Assembly (NCBI RefSeq): GCF_006227205.1
Contig: NZ_VCNG01000008.1
Location: 1 to 64,000 of the forward strand
Length of the DNA: 64,000 bases
Source of the DNA: Pseudomonas sp. ICMP22404
GTDB taxonomy: Bacteria > Pseudomonadota > Gammaproteobacteria > Pseudomonadales > Pseudomonadaceae
Reading direction: 5' to 3'
A program made the position numbers and the translations under genes. The notes under the pieces were generated by a model that did no database searches, had not been told where the DNA came from, and saw nothing but the letters and a program-made list of their open reading frames with translations. Below are positions 8,716-17,270 of this stretch, piece by piece. The stretch's first letter is position 1; each line of letters starts with the position of its first letter.

Positions 8716-9741
8716 ATGTCCAAACGCATTGCTTTTGCGCCGCTGGCCGCTGCCGTCGGCCTGGGATTCAGCCTGTTGGCCGGTAGCCTGGTGGCACCCT
8801 CCAGCGCCCGCGCCGAGGGTGAGATTCGTATCGCGGAGCAGTTCGGCATCGTGTACCTGCTGCTGAACGTGGTCCGTGACCAGCAGTTGATCGAGAAACA
8901 CGGCAAGCAGGAAGGCATCGACATCAAGGTCGACTGGACCCAGTTGTCTGGCGGCGCGGCGGTCAACGATGCGTTACTGTCGGGCTCCATCGACATTGCT
9001 GGCGCCGGGGTCGGCCCATTGCTGACCATCTGGGACCGCACCCGCGGCAAGCAGAACGTCAAGGCGGTGGCTTCTCTGGGTAACTTTCCTTATTACCTGT
9101 TGAGCAACAACCCCAAGGTCAAGACTATCGCCGACTTCACCGAGCAGGATCGTATCGCGGTGCCGGCGGTAGGTGTTTCGGTGCAGTCACGTTTCCTGCA
9201 GTACGCCGCCGCGAAGCAGTGGGGCGACAAGGAATTCAATCGCCTGGACAAGTACACCCTGGCCGTTCCACACCCGGACGCGACGGCGGCTTTGATCGCC
9301 GGTGGCACGGAGTTGACCGGACATTTCTCTAACCCGCCGTTCCAGGACCAGGCGCTGCAAACCCCGGGCGTTCATGTGGTGCTCAATTCCTATGATGTGT
9401 TGGGGCCGAACTCCCCCACAGTGTTGTTCGCCACCGAGAAATTTCGCGATGAGAACCCGAAAACCTACAAGGCGTTCGTCGAGGCGCTGACCGAAGCGGC
9501 CGAGTTTGCCCAGAAGGACAAAGGCGCGGCGGCGGATACCTACCTGCGGGTGACCCAGGCCAAGATCGATCGGGCGACGCTGCTGAAGATCATCGATAAC
9601 CCGCAGATCGAATTCACGGTCACGCCGAAGAACACCTACCCGCTGGCCGAATTCCTGTACCGCGTTGGCGCGATCAAGAACAAGCCGGCCTCCTGGGAGG
9701 ATTATTTCTTCCAGGATGCCAAGCCATTGCAGGGGAGTTGA
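8716..9741 (+). CDS. ABC importer periplasmic substrate-binding protein (sulfonate/nitrate/taurine type)
   Basis: From the ATG at 8716 (preceded by CGGAGA) the product is 341 residues with a Sec signal peptide ending at about SSARA (residue 33). The mature part starts EGEIRIAEQFGIVYLLLNVV and has the NMT1/SsuA-like bilobed fold pattern, with DWTQLSGGAAVNDALLSGSID around residues 75-95. It captures the substrate in the periplasm for the ATPase and permease that follow. It sits 36 bases after the dioxygenase. An upstream in-frame start at 8680 would put 12 residues before the signal peptide and is less likely. Confidence 0.85.
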   Translation: MSKRIAFAPLAAAVGLGFSLLAGSLVAPSSARAEGEIRIAEQFGIVYLLLNVVRDQQLIEKHGKQEGIDIKVDWTQLSGGAAVNDALLSGSIDIAGAGVGPLLTIWDRTRGKQNVKAVASLGNFPYYLLSNNPKVKTIADFTEQDRIAVPAVGVSVQSRFLQYAAAKQWGDKEFNRLDKYTLAVPHPDATAALIAGGTELTGHFSNPPFQDQALQTPGVHVVLNSYDVLGPNSPTVLFATEKFRDENPKTYKAFVEALTEAAEFAQKDKGAAADTYLRVTQAKIDRATLLKIIDNPQIEFTVTPKNTYPLAEFLYRVGAIKNKPASWEDYFFQDAKPLQGS

Positions 9742-9746
9742 TCGCC

Positions 9747-10607
9747 ATGACCGCGCTATTGCAAGGCCACGCGGCCAGCAACCCCGCTCGCATCGATACC
9801 CCGTTGTTGTCAGTGGATAACGTCAGCCTGGAGTACCGCACCTCCCAACGCGTGGTGCGGGCCACCCATCGAGTCAGCTTCGACGTCGATCCGGCGGACC
9901 GCTTCGTGCTGCTCGGCCCGTCGGGTTGTGGCAAGTCCACATTGCTCAAGGCCATCGGCGGTTTCATCGCATCGCAGGAAGGCGAGATCCGCCTGCAACG
10001 AGAAGCCGTCAACGCACCAGGGCCCGACCGGGTCGTGGTGTTCCAGGAATTCGATCAGTTGCCGCCCTGGAAAACCGTCAAGCAGAACGTAATGTTCGCA
10101 CTCCTGGCCTCGCGCACCCTCAAGCGTGCCGAGGCCGAAGAGCGGGCGTTGCATTACCTGGACAAGGTCGGGTTGGGGGCCTTTGTCGATGCCTATCCGC
10201 ACACGTTGTCGGGTGGCATGAAGGCCCGTGTCGCCATCGCCCGGGCACTCGCGATGCAACCGAAAATCCTCTTGATGGACGAGCCCTTCGCCGCCCTCGA
10301 TGCCCTGACCCGACGCAAGATGCAGGAGGAACTGCTGCTGCTCTGGGAAGAGGTGCGCTTCACACTGCTGTTCGTCACTCACTCCATCGAAGAAGCGTTG
10401 GTGGTGGGCAATCGTATCCTGCTGCTCTCACCGCATCCGGGGCGGGTAAGGGCGGAGATCCACAGCCATCAATTCGACCTGCATAGCCTGGGTGGCGTGG
10501 CATTCCAGCAGACGGCCCGGCGGATTCATCGGTTGCTGTTCGAGCAAGGCCCAGGGCCCGACACCGAACGGGAACTGGATTTTGCCGACATTCGTATCGC
10601 GTATTGA
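9747..10607 (+). CDS. ABC importer ATP-binding protein (SsuB/TauB-like)
   Basis: This 286-residue ATPase has Walker A GPSGCGKST (~58-66), Q-loop VVFQEFDQLPPW, signature LSGGMKARVAIARALA and Walker B ILLMDEPFAALD, followed by the switch His in FVTHSIEEALVVG. It is closest in layout to nitrate/sulfonate/taurine importers. The ATG at 9747 has GGGGAG nine bases upstream, inside the end of the preceding gene; a TTG at 9738 is possible. It pairs with the permease 12 bases downstream. Confidence 0.88.
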   Translation: MTALLQGHAASNPARIDTPLLSVDNVSLEYRTSQRVVRATHRVSFDVDPADRFVLLGPSGCGKSTLLKAIGGFIASQEGEIRLQREAVNAPGPDRVVVFQEFDQLPPWKTVKQNVMFALLASRTLKRAEAEERALHYLDKVGLGAFVDAYPHTLSGGMKARVAIARALAMQPKILLMDEPFAALDALTRRKMQEELLLLWEEVRFTLLFVTHSIEEALVVGNRILLLSPHPGRVRAEIHSHQFDLHSLGGVAFQQTARRIHRLLFEQGPGPDTERELDFADIRIAY

Positions 10608-10619
10608 GAGGGGCGACCC

Positions 10620-11486
10620 ATGAGCCGTTTATCGCCTGTGCGCGAAGAATATGAAGTTGACCTGCAACCCCTGACCCAACTGCCGCTGGAACGGGAGTTA
10701 CCCCTGGGCCAGCGTCTCTGGCAGCAGGGTTGGCTGCGCAAGAGCTTGATCCTCGTGCTGCTGGCGCTGTTATGGGAGGGGCTGGCCCGCTACCAGAACA
10801 ATGACTTGTTGCTGCCGGGTTTCCTGCAAACCGCCAGTGCTTTGTACGAAGGGCTGCGCAGTGGCGAACTGTTGGGCAAGGTCTGGATTTCCCTGGCGGT
10901 GCTGCTCAAGGGATATCTGCTGGGCATCGCCCTGGCGTTTGGCCTGACGACCCTGGCGGTGTCGACGCGGTTGGGGCGGGACCTGCTCAGCACCCTCACG
11001 TCGATGTTCAATCCATTGCCAGCCATCGCCTTGCTGCCGCTGGCATTGTTGTGGTTCGGCCTGGGGCAGAACAGCCTGATCTTCGTGTTGGTGCATTCGG
11101 TGCTGTGGGCGTTGGCGCTGAATATGTACGCGGGCTTTCTCGGCGTGTCCGAAACCTTGCGCATGGCGGGGCGCAATTATGGGCTCAAGGGTCTGCGCTT
11201 CGTGCTGTTCATCCTGATCCCCGCAGCGCTGCCGTCGATCCTCGCGGGGTTGAAAATCGGCTGGGCCTTTGCCTGGCGTACGTTGATCGCCGCTGAACTG
11301 GTGTTCGGCGCCACCAGCGGTAAGGGCGGCCTGGGTTGGTACATCTTCCAGAACCGTAACGAGCTATACACCGACAAGGTCTTTGCCGGGTTGGCGGTGG
11401 TGATCCTGATCGGCTTGATGGTGGAGAACCTGGTGTTCGACAACCTGGAGCGGGTGACGGTGAAGCGTTGGGGGATGCAGCGTTGA
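10620..11486 (+). CDS. ABC importer permease (SsuC/TauC-like)
   Basis: This 288-residue inner-membrane permease has about six hydrophobic helices. The cytoplasmic loop carries the EAA-type motif AGRNYGLKGLRFVLFILIPAALP that contacts the ATPase. The first ~40 residues are a polar cytosolic tail. It completes the oxygenase/import operon; a REPIN follows at 11532. Substrate specificity cannot be read from sequence alone. Confidence 0.87.
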   Translation: MSRLSPVREEYEVDLQPLTQLPLERELPLGQRLWQQGWLRKSLILVLLALLWEGLARYQNNDLLLPGFLQTASALYEGLRSGELLGKVWISLAVLLKGYLLGIALAFGLTTLAVSTRLGRDLLSTLTSMFNPLPAIALLPLALLWFGLGQNSLIFVLVHSVLWALALNMYAGFLGVSETLRMAGRNYGLKGLRFVLFILIPAALPSILAGLKIGWAFAWRTLIAAELVFGATSGKGGLGWYIFQNRNELYTDKVFAGLAVVILIGLMVENLVFDNLERVTVKRWGMQR

Positions 11487-11531
11487 TGGAAGGGCTGTCA
11501 TGATGTTCAGGTAAGCGGTTGTCTGGGCGGA

Positions 11532-11632
11532 CGCCATCGCGAGCAGGCTTGCTCCCACACAGGGTCTGTGCTGGTTGTGACATTCGCGCTCGCGCCCATT
11601 TCCTGTGGGAGCGAGCCTGCTCGCGATGGCGG
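11532..11632. repeat. REPIN (tgtgggagcgagcctgctcgcgat family)
   Basis: Two imperfectly palindromic REP units in opposite orientation (11532-11560 and 11602-11632) enclose a ~40-bp spacer. This is the most common dispersed repeat in the window; RAYT-mobilised REPINs of this kind are typical of P. fluorescens genomes. It sits between convergent-free genes, after the ABC operon. Confidence 0.92.
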
Positions 11633-11716
11633 ACTTCAACTCAGCCCAATTAGCCAGGTAAAGCCACTTTCTTTTCCTTTAGACTTGCGGCTCTCAAGCA
11701 AGTCTCAGGACACGGA

Positions 11717-12205
11717 ATGCCAGCCCCTCCCAGCTCCCTTCGCAAAGCCCTGGTCGCTTGGCTATACGCCGCTGCCCTCATGCATCTGCTGGTCAGCCTC
11801 GTGCTGACCTGGGCAGGGCATGCGGGATTGCTCGACGGCTATCTGCAAACCATCGAACAGGCTTTCTGGTCCGGCGCCGCAGTGCCTTCGGCTGCCCGGG
11901 CGCAGCAGGTCTGGTGGCTGGCGCTGTTCGGCGCCACGTTGCAAAGTTATTCGCTGTACATGCTGGCCCTGGTCCATCTCGGTAATCGACTGAGAAGCGC
12001 GATGCCTTGGGGGTGGTTGATCGCCGGCATCCTGCTCTGGGCGCCCCAGGACATGCTGCTTTCGGCCCAGGCGCAGGTCTGGTCGCATTTGTGGTTCGAC
12101 AGCCTTGCCCTGTTTGCATTGCTGCCTCCGCTGTTCTGGCTCTACCGTCACGATCGCCGCAGTCCCCTCGTCGACCACCTGCTAAGTGAGTCAAACCATG
12201 CCTGA
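11717..12205 (+). CDS. Small integral membrane protein, unknown function
   Basis: This 162-residue protein has about four hydrophobic helices (around 10-30, 65-88, 98-115 and 125-145) and no signal peptide. I do not recognise the family with certainty. Its 3' end overlaps the next gene, whose own N-terminus is also a membrane domain, so the two proteins probably act together. The last residues are charged and cytosolic (HDRRSPLVDHLLSESNHA). Confidence 0.75.
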   Translation: MPAPPSSLRKALVAWLYAAALMHLLVSLVLTWAGHAGLLDGYLQTIEQAFWSGAAVPSAARAQQVWWLALFGATLQSYSLYMLALVHLGNRLRSAMPWGWLIAGILLWAPQDMLLSAQAQVWSHLWFDSLALFALLPPLFWLYRHDRRSPLVDHLLSESNHA

Positions 12206-13640
12206 TTTTTCTCTCCTCGACTGGGCCATCGCGTTGTTGATCGCCCAGGCTGTCCTGGGCGCGCTGGATACCCTCTATCACCATGAACTGACCGTCGCGC
12301 TGCCCTATCGCCACAGCGCCCGGTTGGAGCTGTCGATCCACGCCCTGCGTTCGTGTTTCTACGGGATTCTGTTCCTGGGCATCGCCCACCTGACCTTCCA
12401 GGGGACGTGGGCGATTGTCATCGGGTTGCTGTTCGCCCTGGAGATCGGCCTGACGCTCTGGGATTTCGTGGTCGAAGACCGCAGCCGCAAGCTGCCGGCC
12501 ATTGAGCGCATCATGCACACGGTGCTGGCGGTCAACGGCGGGGCGTTCTTCGCGCTGTACGGGGTGCAACTGGTGCAATGGGCGAGTTTGCCCACTGGCC
12601 TGGGCGCGCTCGATCTGGGCTGGCGCGGCTGGTTGCTGACGCTGTTTGCCGTCGGTGTCAGTGCCTCGGGTATCCGTGACGGGCTGGCGGTGCTGCGCAT
12701 GCAACGCCGGGGAAAATCTGGCAATCCGTTCGCGGGCGGTGTCCATCGGCGCGTGTTGGTGACCGGTGGCACCGGGTTTATCGGGGAGGCACTGGTCAAT
12801 CAGTTGCTCGATGCCGGACACACCGTCAGCGTGTTGGCCCGGGATCCGTTGAAAGCGGCCTATCTGTTCGACGGCCGTGCCCGTTGCCTGCGCTCGCTGA
12901 GCAAGCTGGGCCATGACGAAATCTTCGACGTGGTGATCAATCTGGCGGGGGCGCCGGTGGCCGGTCCACGCTGGAGTCCCCGGCGCCAGGAGCAGCTGAT
13001 TGCCAGCCGGGTCCATACCACCGAAGCATTGATCAACTGGCTGAAGAACGCCCGGAACAAGCCGACGCTGTGGGTCCAGGCCTCGGCCATCGGCTTTTAT
13101 GGCGTGCGTGATGCCAGTGAGAGCCTGGATGAGCGTGCCGCCAAGGGCGATGGTTTCATGGCCGAACTCTGTGCCCGCTGGGAAGCGTCGGCGTTGCCCG
13201 CCGTCGAATTGGGCCTGCGTCAGGTGGTGATGCGCCTGGGCGTGGTCTTTGGCCCGGGCGGGGCATTGCTGCCTTTGCTGATTCCGTTTCGCCTGGGGTT
13301 CGGCGGGCGGATGGGCGATGGTCGGCAGATCATGAGTTGGATACACCGTGACGATGTGATCCAGGTCATCGCCCGGGCCTTCGACGACGAGAGCCTGAAC
13401 GGCACTTACAACCTGGTAGCGCCGGAGACGGTCAGCCAGGGGGCGTTTGCCGAGCGCGTCGGTAAAGTTCTCAGGCGCCCGGTATGGTTTCACATCCCTG
13501 CCGCACCGGTGCGTGCCCTGGCAGGGGAGATGGCCCAGTTGTTTTTCGACGGCCAACGCGTGGTGCCGAGCCGTCTTGCCGAGGCCGGGTACCGGTTCCG
13601 TTATCCGACCCTCGACGCTGCCCTGCGCGATCTGGCCTGA
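12186..13640 (+). CDS. DoxX-like membrane domain fused to TIGR01777-type NAD-dependent epimerase
   Basis: The N-terminal ~175 residues contain four or five membrane helices (ALLIAQAVLGALDTLYHHELTVALP opens the domain). The C-terminal 300 residues are an extended short-chain dehydrogenase of the TIGR01777 (YfcH/SulA) type with Rossmann motif VTGGTGFIGEALV (~residue 193), the family block VINLAGAPVAGPRWSPRRQEQL, SRVHTTEALINWL and WVQASAIGFYG. Stand-alone TIGR01777 proteins are ~300 residues, so the membrane domain is an addition. The start is GTG 12186 or ATG 12198 (480 residues); both overlap the preceding gene. The next gene follows after nine bases. Confidence 0.85.
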   Translation: MSQTMPDFSLLDWAIALLIAQAVLGALDTLYHHELTVALPYRHSARLELSIHALRSCFYGILFLGIAHLTFQGTWAIVIGLLFALEIGLTLWDFVVEDRSRKLPAIERIMHTVLAVNGGAFFALYGVQLVQWASLPTGLGALDLGWRGWLLTLFAVGVSASGIRDGLAVLRMQRRGKSGNPFAGGVHRRVLVTGGTGFIGEALVNQLLDAGHTVSVLARDPLKAAYLFDGRARCLRSLSKLGHDEIFDVVINLAGAPVAGPRWSPRRQEQLIASRVHTTEALINWLKNARNKPTLWVQASAIGFYGVRDASESLDERAAKGDGFMAELCARWEASALPAVELGLRQVVMRLGVVFGPGGALLPLLIPFRLGFGGRMGDGRQIMSWIHRDDVIQVIARAFDDESLNGTYNLVAPETVSQGAFAERVGKVLRRPVWFHIPAAPVRALAGEMAQLFFDGQRVVPSRLAEAGYRFRYPTLDAALRDLA

Positions 13641-13649
13641 GGACCGCTC

Positions 13650-16085
13650 ATGAGCAAGCCTTTGATGTACCTGCTGGCCGGCAACGGCAGCGCCGCCGAT
13701 TGGTGGGACGATGCATTGCCGCACTTCGAGCGCTACGAAGTGGTGCCACTGGAGCTGCCCGGCTTTGGCAATCATCCTCAAGCGCCGTGCGAAGACCTGG
13801 CCGCCTACGCCCAGGCTTTGCTGCAGATGACGGTCAAGGGCAGCGCGATCACGGCGGTAGGGGTGAATGCGTTGTTGGTGCTGCATGCCTTGCAGCGTCA
13901 ACCAGGGCACTTCTGTCGCAGTGTATTGTTGGCGCCGGTTGGAGCTTTTTTATGGCAGCGCCGTCTGCCGGCGTTGATGTCGCCTCTGCCACTGCGCAAA
14001 ACCATTCATTGGTTACTGGCAAACCAGCCGACGCTGTTTGCCCGCAAGTTTTCCAACCAGACCTGGACGCCTGCGCAGTACCAGCGCATGGGGGCCGGGT
14101 ACGCCCGCTGTCGTGCCTTTGTGCCGCACTGGGATCTGGTGCGCGCGGACACCGCGCTGCCACTGCTGGAGTGGATCACCGACCCGGTCGAACTGGTCTG
14201 GGGCGACCAGGACAATGTGCTGGGCATCGAGCAGGCCGCGGCGTGGTCAGCGATTCTCGCCCGCGCCGATCTGACCATCAGCCTGAAGCCCGGCTGGGGT
14301 CACTATCCCTGGATTGACGCGCCGAGGGAATTCGTCGCGTGGCTGGAGTCAGGCGAGCGAGGGTTCGTCGCCCATACCAAGGGTGGGCGCTTGCGCCTGG
14401 CGGCTCTGGCCGGGCAAGCGGTGCCTGCGGCGCTGTCGCTCAACGACTGCCACGATCCGCGCCTGCCGGCGTTCCTCGACAGCCAATCGGACGCTCTCTG
14501 GGCGGTGCGCTCCTCCAGTTATGGCGAAGACCAGGCCGATGCGGCGAACGCGGGCCTGAGTACCACCTTCTTGCGAGTATCGACACAGGACGTGCCGGGG
14601 CGCGTTGCCGAGTTGAGTGCGACGGGGGTCGAGGAAGTGGTGGTGCAGCGGTTCATCACGCCGCGGCTGTCCGGGATCGCCTTCGTCCGTCACTTGGCCG
14701 TCGAACTGGAGTGGGTCGAAGGTCATCTCGAGTCGTTGGCCGACGGCCAGGCGAGCCCCGAGCGCGCGATCATTTCGCGCCTGGGGGAGGCGTGGAACAG
14801 CGACACGTTCAAGCCTTCCCACGGCCTGACCGCCGATCAGCTATGGCGCTTCCTGCAAAGCGTGCTGCGGGTTTTCCACTACGTGCCCGGTGACGTTGAG
14901 TGGGCTTGGGACGGCAGCCAACTCTGGTTGCTGCAGTATCGGCCGATCAGCGACTACGGCTGGCGTCGACACCTGACTGCCGCCAACATCGCCGAGATCC
15001 TGCCGCCGCAACCCAGTGTTCTGGTGGAATACGCCCAGCGCCGTGCTGCGGCGAGCATTCCCGCGATCATGGCGCGCTGGGACTCGCGGATATTGCAGGA
15101 CAACGAGCCCTTTACCGCGGTGTTTGGCGGTGCTTCATACATCAATAACGACCTGTTTCTCGCGCGCCTGGCGGACTGGGGCATCAGCGCCAGCAACTAC
15201 GCGGGTGAGGTCGGCGGCGCTACGCCCCATCTGCCTTGGCGACCGCTACGCCTGATCCGTTCGCTGCCGTTGTTCCTGCGCATGCAGCGCATCGCTCGTG
15301 GGCATTTGCCAACGTTGGAAAGGGGGTTGCGGCGCTTCGATCGGGAGCTGCTCGAACTGACCGGACAGGGCGTCGACGGGCAGCGATTGGCGGACTGGTT
15401 CACCCGTTTCTATGTATTCGTGGTCCAGGGCAACCTGTGCATCGCCACTGCGTTGGCCAGCAGCGGTGGCGACTGGCTGGGACGACCCCCAACCGCCTAT
15501 GACAACCTGGAGTGCGCCCCGCATCGACTGCCTTGGGAAACCGACCCGGCTACGCCGCGTCCGGCACCGACCGAGTTGCCGTTGCAGGCGTTCCCCCAAT
15601 GGCCCTTGGCGGTTCGCCTGGCCCATTCGGGCGGTTTGCCAGGGCTGCGCGGCTACTACCTGCAAGTGCGCGAGTGGTACCGCGATAACCTGATGCGGAT
15701 TTTCTTTCGCCTGCATCACGCCATGCCGGCGTCCGAAAGGGCGCATTGGTTCGCACCGCATCCGGACATCCGCAGCCGCGAGGGTAGCTTCTGGCAGGAT
15801 GGTCGCGAGGGCACCGAGCAAGCGAGTGGGTTCCTGATCTACCCGGGACAGGTGCAAGGCATCCTGGGCGACGACATTCTGCTTGAAGAGACCTTGGACC
15901 CAGGTCGCCATGCACACTATCAGAACGCCCGGGCGGTGATTGCGCGCATGGGCGGACGCTTGTCCCACGGATCGACCTTGTTGCGCGAACTGCGCAAACC
16001 CTCGGCGGTGCTGCCGCAGGTGAATGCGGCCTGGCTGGGGCGCGAGGTGCTGTATCGGGATGGGGAGTTGACGTTAGTGGAGTAG
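13650..16085 (+). CDS. Alpha/beta-hydrolase-like domain fused to PEP-synthase/rifampicin-phosphotransferase-like protein
   Basis: This 811-residue two-part protein starts with an alpha/beta-hydrolase fold (~1-230). There the nucleophile elbow reads G71-V-N73-A instead of G-x-S-x-G, although the acid (WGDQDN) and His (GWGHYPW) motifs remain, so it is probably not a classical serine hydrolase. Next comes a PPDK_N ATP-grasp domain (AVRSSSYGED with R287; closing motif EWAWDGSQLWLLQYRPI). A middle region of ~330 residues follows, then a C-terminal PEP-utiliser swivelling domain with GGRLSHGSTLLREL; H773 would be the phospho-carrier His. The order ATP-grasp, middle, His is that of rifampicin phosphotransferase and PEP synthase. 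It is the last gene of a set with a membrane protein and a membrane-anchored epimerase. The substrate is unknown. Confidence 0.85.
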   Translation: MSKPLMYLLAGNGSAADWWDDALPHFERYEVVPLELPGFGNHPQAPCEDLAAYAQALLQMTVKGSAITAVGVNALLVLHALQRQPGHFCRSVLLAPVGAFLWQRRLPALMSPLPLRKTIHWLLANQPTLFARKFSNQTWTPAQYQRMGAGYARCRAFVPHWDLVRADTALPLLEWITDPVELVWGDQDNVLGIEQAAAWSAILARADLTISLKPGWGHYPWIDAPREFVAWLESGERGFVAHTKGGRLRLAALAGQAVPAALSLNDCHDPRLPAFLDSQSDALWAVRSSSYGEDQADAANAGLSTTFLRVSTQDVPGRVAELSATGVEEVVVQRFITPRLSGIAFVRHLAVELEWVEGHLESLADGQASPERAIISRLGEAWNSDTFKPSHGLTADQLWRFLQSVLRVFHYVPGDVEWAWDGSQLWLLQYRPISDYGWRRHLTAANIAEILPPQPSVLVEYAQRRAAASIPAIMARWDSRILQDNEPFTAVFGGASYINNDLFLARLADWGISASNYAGEVGGATPHLPWRPLRLIRSLPLFLRMQRIARGHLPTLERGLRRFDRELLELTGQGVDGQRLADWFTRFYVFVVQGNLCIATALASSGGDWLGRPPTAYDNLECAPHRLPWETDPATPRPAPTELPLQAFPQWPLAVRLAHSGGLPGLRGYYLQVREWYRDNLMRIFFRLHHAMPASERAHWFAPHPDIRSREGSFWQDGREGTEQASGFLIYPGQVQGILGDDILLEETLDPGRHAHYQNARAVIARMGGRLSHGSTLLRELRKPSAVLPQVNAAWLGREVLYRDGELTLVE

Positions 16086-16102
16086 AAGGGGGCGGGGTGT
16101 GA

Positions 16103-16792
16103 CTACCAGTAATCCGGTTTGATGGCGGGGGCCTTGCGGGTGGGCACCCGGTTGGGGAATTGGTGGGCTTGGAGCTCGTCACAAGTGACAACGCGGCGCA
16201 TCCAGTGAGCGTGCTCTTTTAGGGAGCCGGGAGCAAGGCGCTTGGAGCCGGTTCGGTAGGGGAGCACTACGCCGATCCTGAGGTGAGGAAAGTCTTCTCG
16301 AACGGCTCTCAAAGCTGGAGCCATATCGGTGTCGCCGGAAACGAGCACAAGCTGCTCGATACGTCTTCCCCATGGCAACGCCTCTTGTTTGGAGGCTAAG
16401 CGATACATGCTGACTGCAATGTGGACGTCCGTTTCCTTTTCTTCAAGTTTCCAGATGGCAACCGTATCCTGGCGTGAGGCACTGATCTTTTTACTGATAA
16501 AACGAGGGGCATTGGCGCGTTCGAGCTGATGGCGTCCATAGTGAACAGTAACTTGGCTGGCCTTCAAGGCTCGCACATAAGAGTCCTGAGCTTCTTTGGA
16601 AACTATTCCGCGCGTTGCCAGTTCCGGTTTGACGGAGGACGTGAAGTAATCAACGGAAGCCAGTGAGCTCTGAGGATTCTCGACCCGGGCTATGTGTGTC
16701 AAAAGCTGCGTCAGGTTCAACCATTTATAAGGCGTGCCGGCGAGCAATCCATAAAAAACGTTATAGCCATCAACGAAAAAAGCGGTACGCAC
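16103..16792 (-). CDS. NYN-domain (PIN-like) putative ribonuclease
   Basis: The 229-residue product opens with the NYN signature FFVDGYNVFYG (D8, N11) and carries the other acidic motifs expected of this PIN-like fold: KETDVHIAVSM (D122) and LVSGDTDMAPAL (D154, D156). These would form the metal-binding nuclease site; family members (LabA, MARF1-type) act on RNA. The start is GTG at 16792, since the signature begins a few residues later. Codon use is less GC-biased than in neighbours, and the gene stands alone between operons, both compatible with acquisition. It converges with the preceding gene. A strong hairpin lies immediately upstream (16811-16838). Confidence 0.85.
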   Translation of the reverse strand: MRTAFFVDGYNVFYGLLAGTPYKWLNLTQLLTHIARVENPQSSLASVDYFTSSVKPELATRGIVSKEAQDSYVRALKASQVTVHYGRHQLERANAPRFISKKISASRQDTVAIWKLEEKETDVHIAVSMYRLASKQEALPWGRRIEQLVLVSGDTDMAPALRAVREDFPHLRIGVVLPYRTGSKRLAPGSLKEHAHWMRRVVTCDELQAHQFPNRVPTRKAPAIKPDYW

Positions 16793-16810
16793 AAACTCAA
16801 TCCCCAGAGA

Positions 16811-16838
16811 CGAAAAAACCGGCCGAAGCCGGTGTTTT
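16811..16838 (-). terminator. Bidirectional-looking intrinsic terminator
   Basis: The stem ACCGGC / GCCGGT (loop cgaa) has six A on the left (a T-run on the minus strand) and gtttt on the right. On the minus strand it sits only 19 bases before the NYN start codon, so it either ends a lost upstream gene or acts as an attenuator in the NYN leader. Confidence 0.7.
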
Positions 16839-17270
16839 CACCCCAACTGCCAGAGAACCTAATCTCTGCGTACGAGGTTGAGCAGTGGGCAAATCGTAAT
16901 CCTGGGATGATCCTGCGTCAACCGTGGATGGATAAGCTCCGGCACCGGCACGATTGAGTGTTGCTCGTCTTTATTGTGTGGAGGCAAGGTGTTTCTGGGC
17001 CGATTGGTCAAAAGTGTATTTCAGTGGTTTTCCATAAGTATGACGCCGCTTGGAGGTCTGGATAATCCATCACCTATTGCTGATGAGAGTGAGTGGATCT
17101 GCCTAAGCTCTTGTGGGATTTGATACCGACCAACGTAAGCAAAAAACCAAGTGCCTTTTGACCTTCTCCCAACCTTTTTGAAACAAGAGATTTCCCAAAC
17201 CTGACCGCATCTCCCTTGACGCTCCTCACCGCTGTCGTAGACTCCGACCATCCGTCAGGGAGTAGCGGTC
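16839..17270. other. Lower-GC intergenic region without a convincing gene
   Basis: This 430-bp stretch holds no ORF I trust. On the plus strand 16848-16957 reads as a coding-like tail (..LPENLISAYEVEQWANR..) ending in TGA. It lacks a believable start because the terminator lies just before it, so it may be a relic of a removed gene. The AGGGAG site for the next gene is near 17257. Confidence 0.5.

Noticed and set aside
7774..11486. A standard tauABCD operon
   Set aside because: The gene order (dioxygenase first) and lack of diagnostic taurine-specific residues do not justify the tau names; left as tau/ssu-like.
11793..13910. 705-codon minus-strand frame across the membrane-protein and epimerase genes
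   Set aside because: Antisense to well-supported genes; composition typical of a GC-driven shadow.
17021..17251. 76-codon minus-strand ORF upstream of the first adaptor
   Set aside because: No convincing ribosome site, no recognisable domain, and it overlaps the start of the adaptor's leader region.
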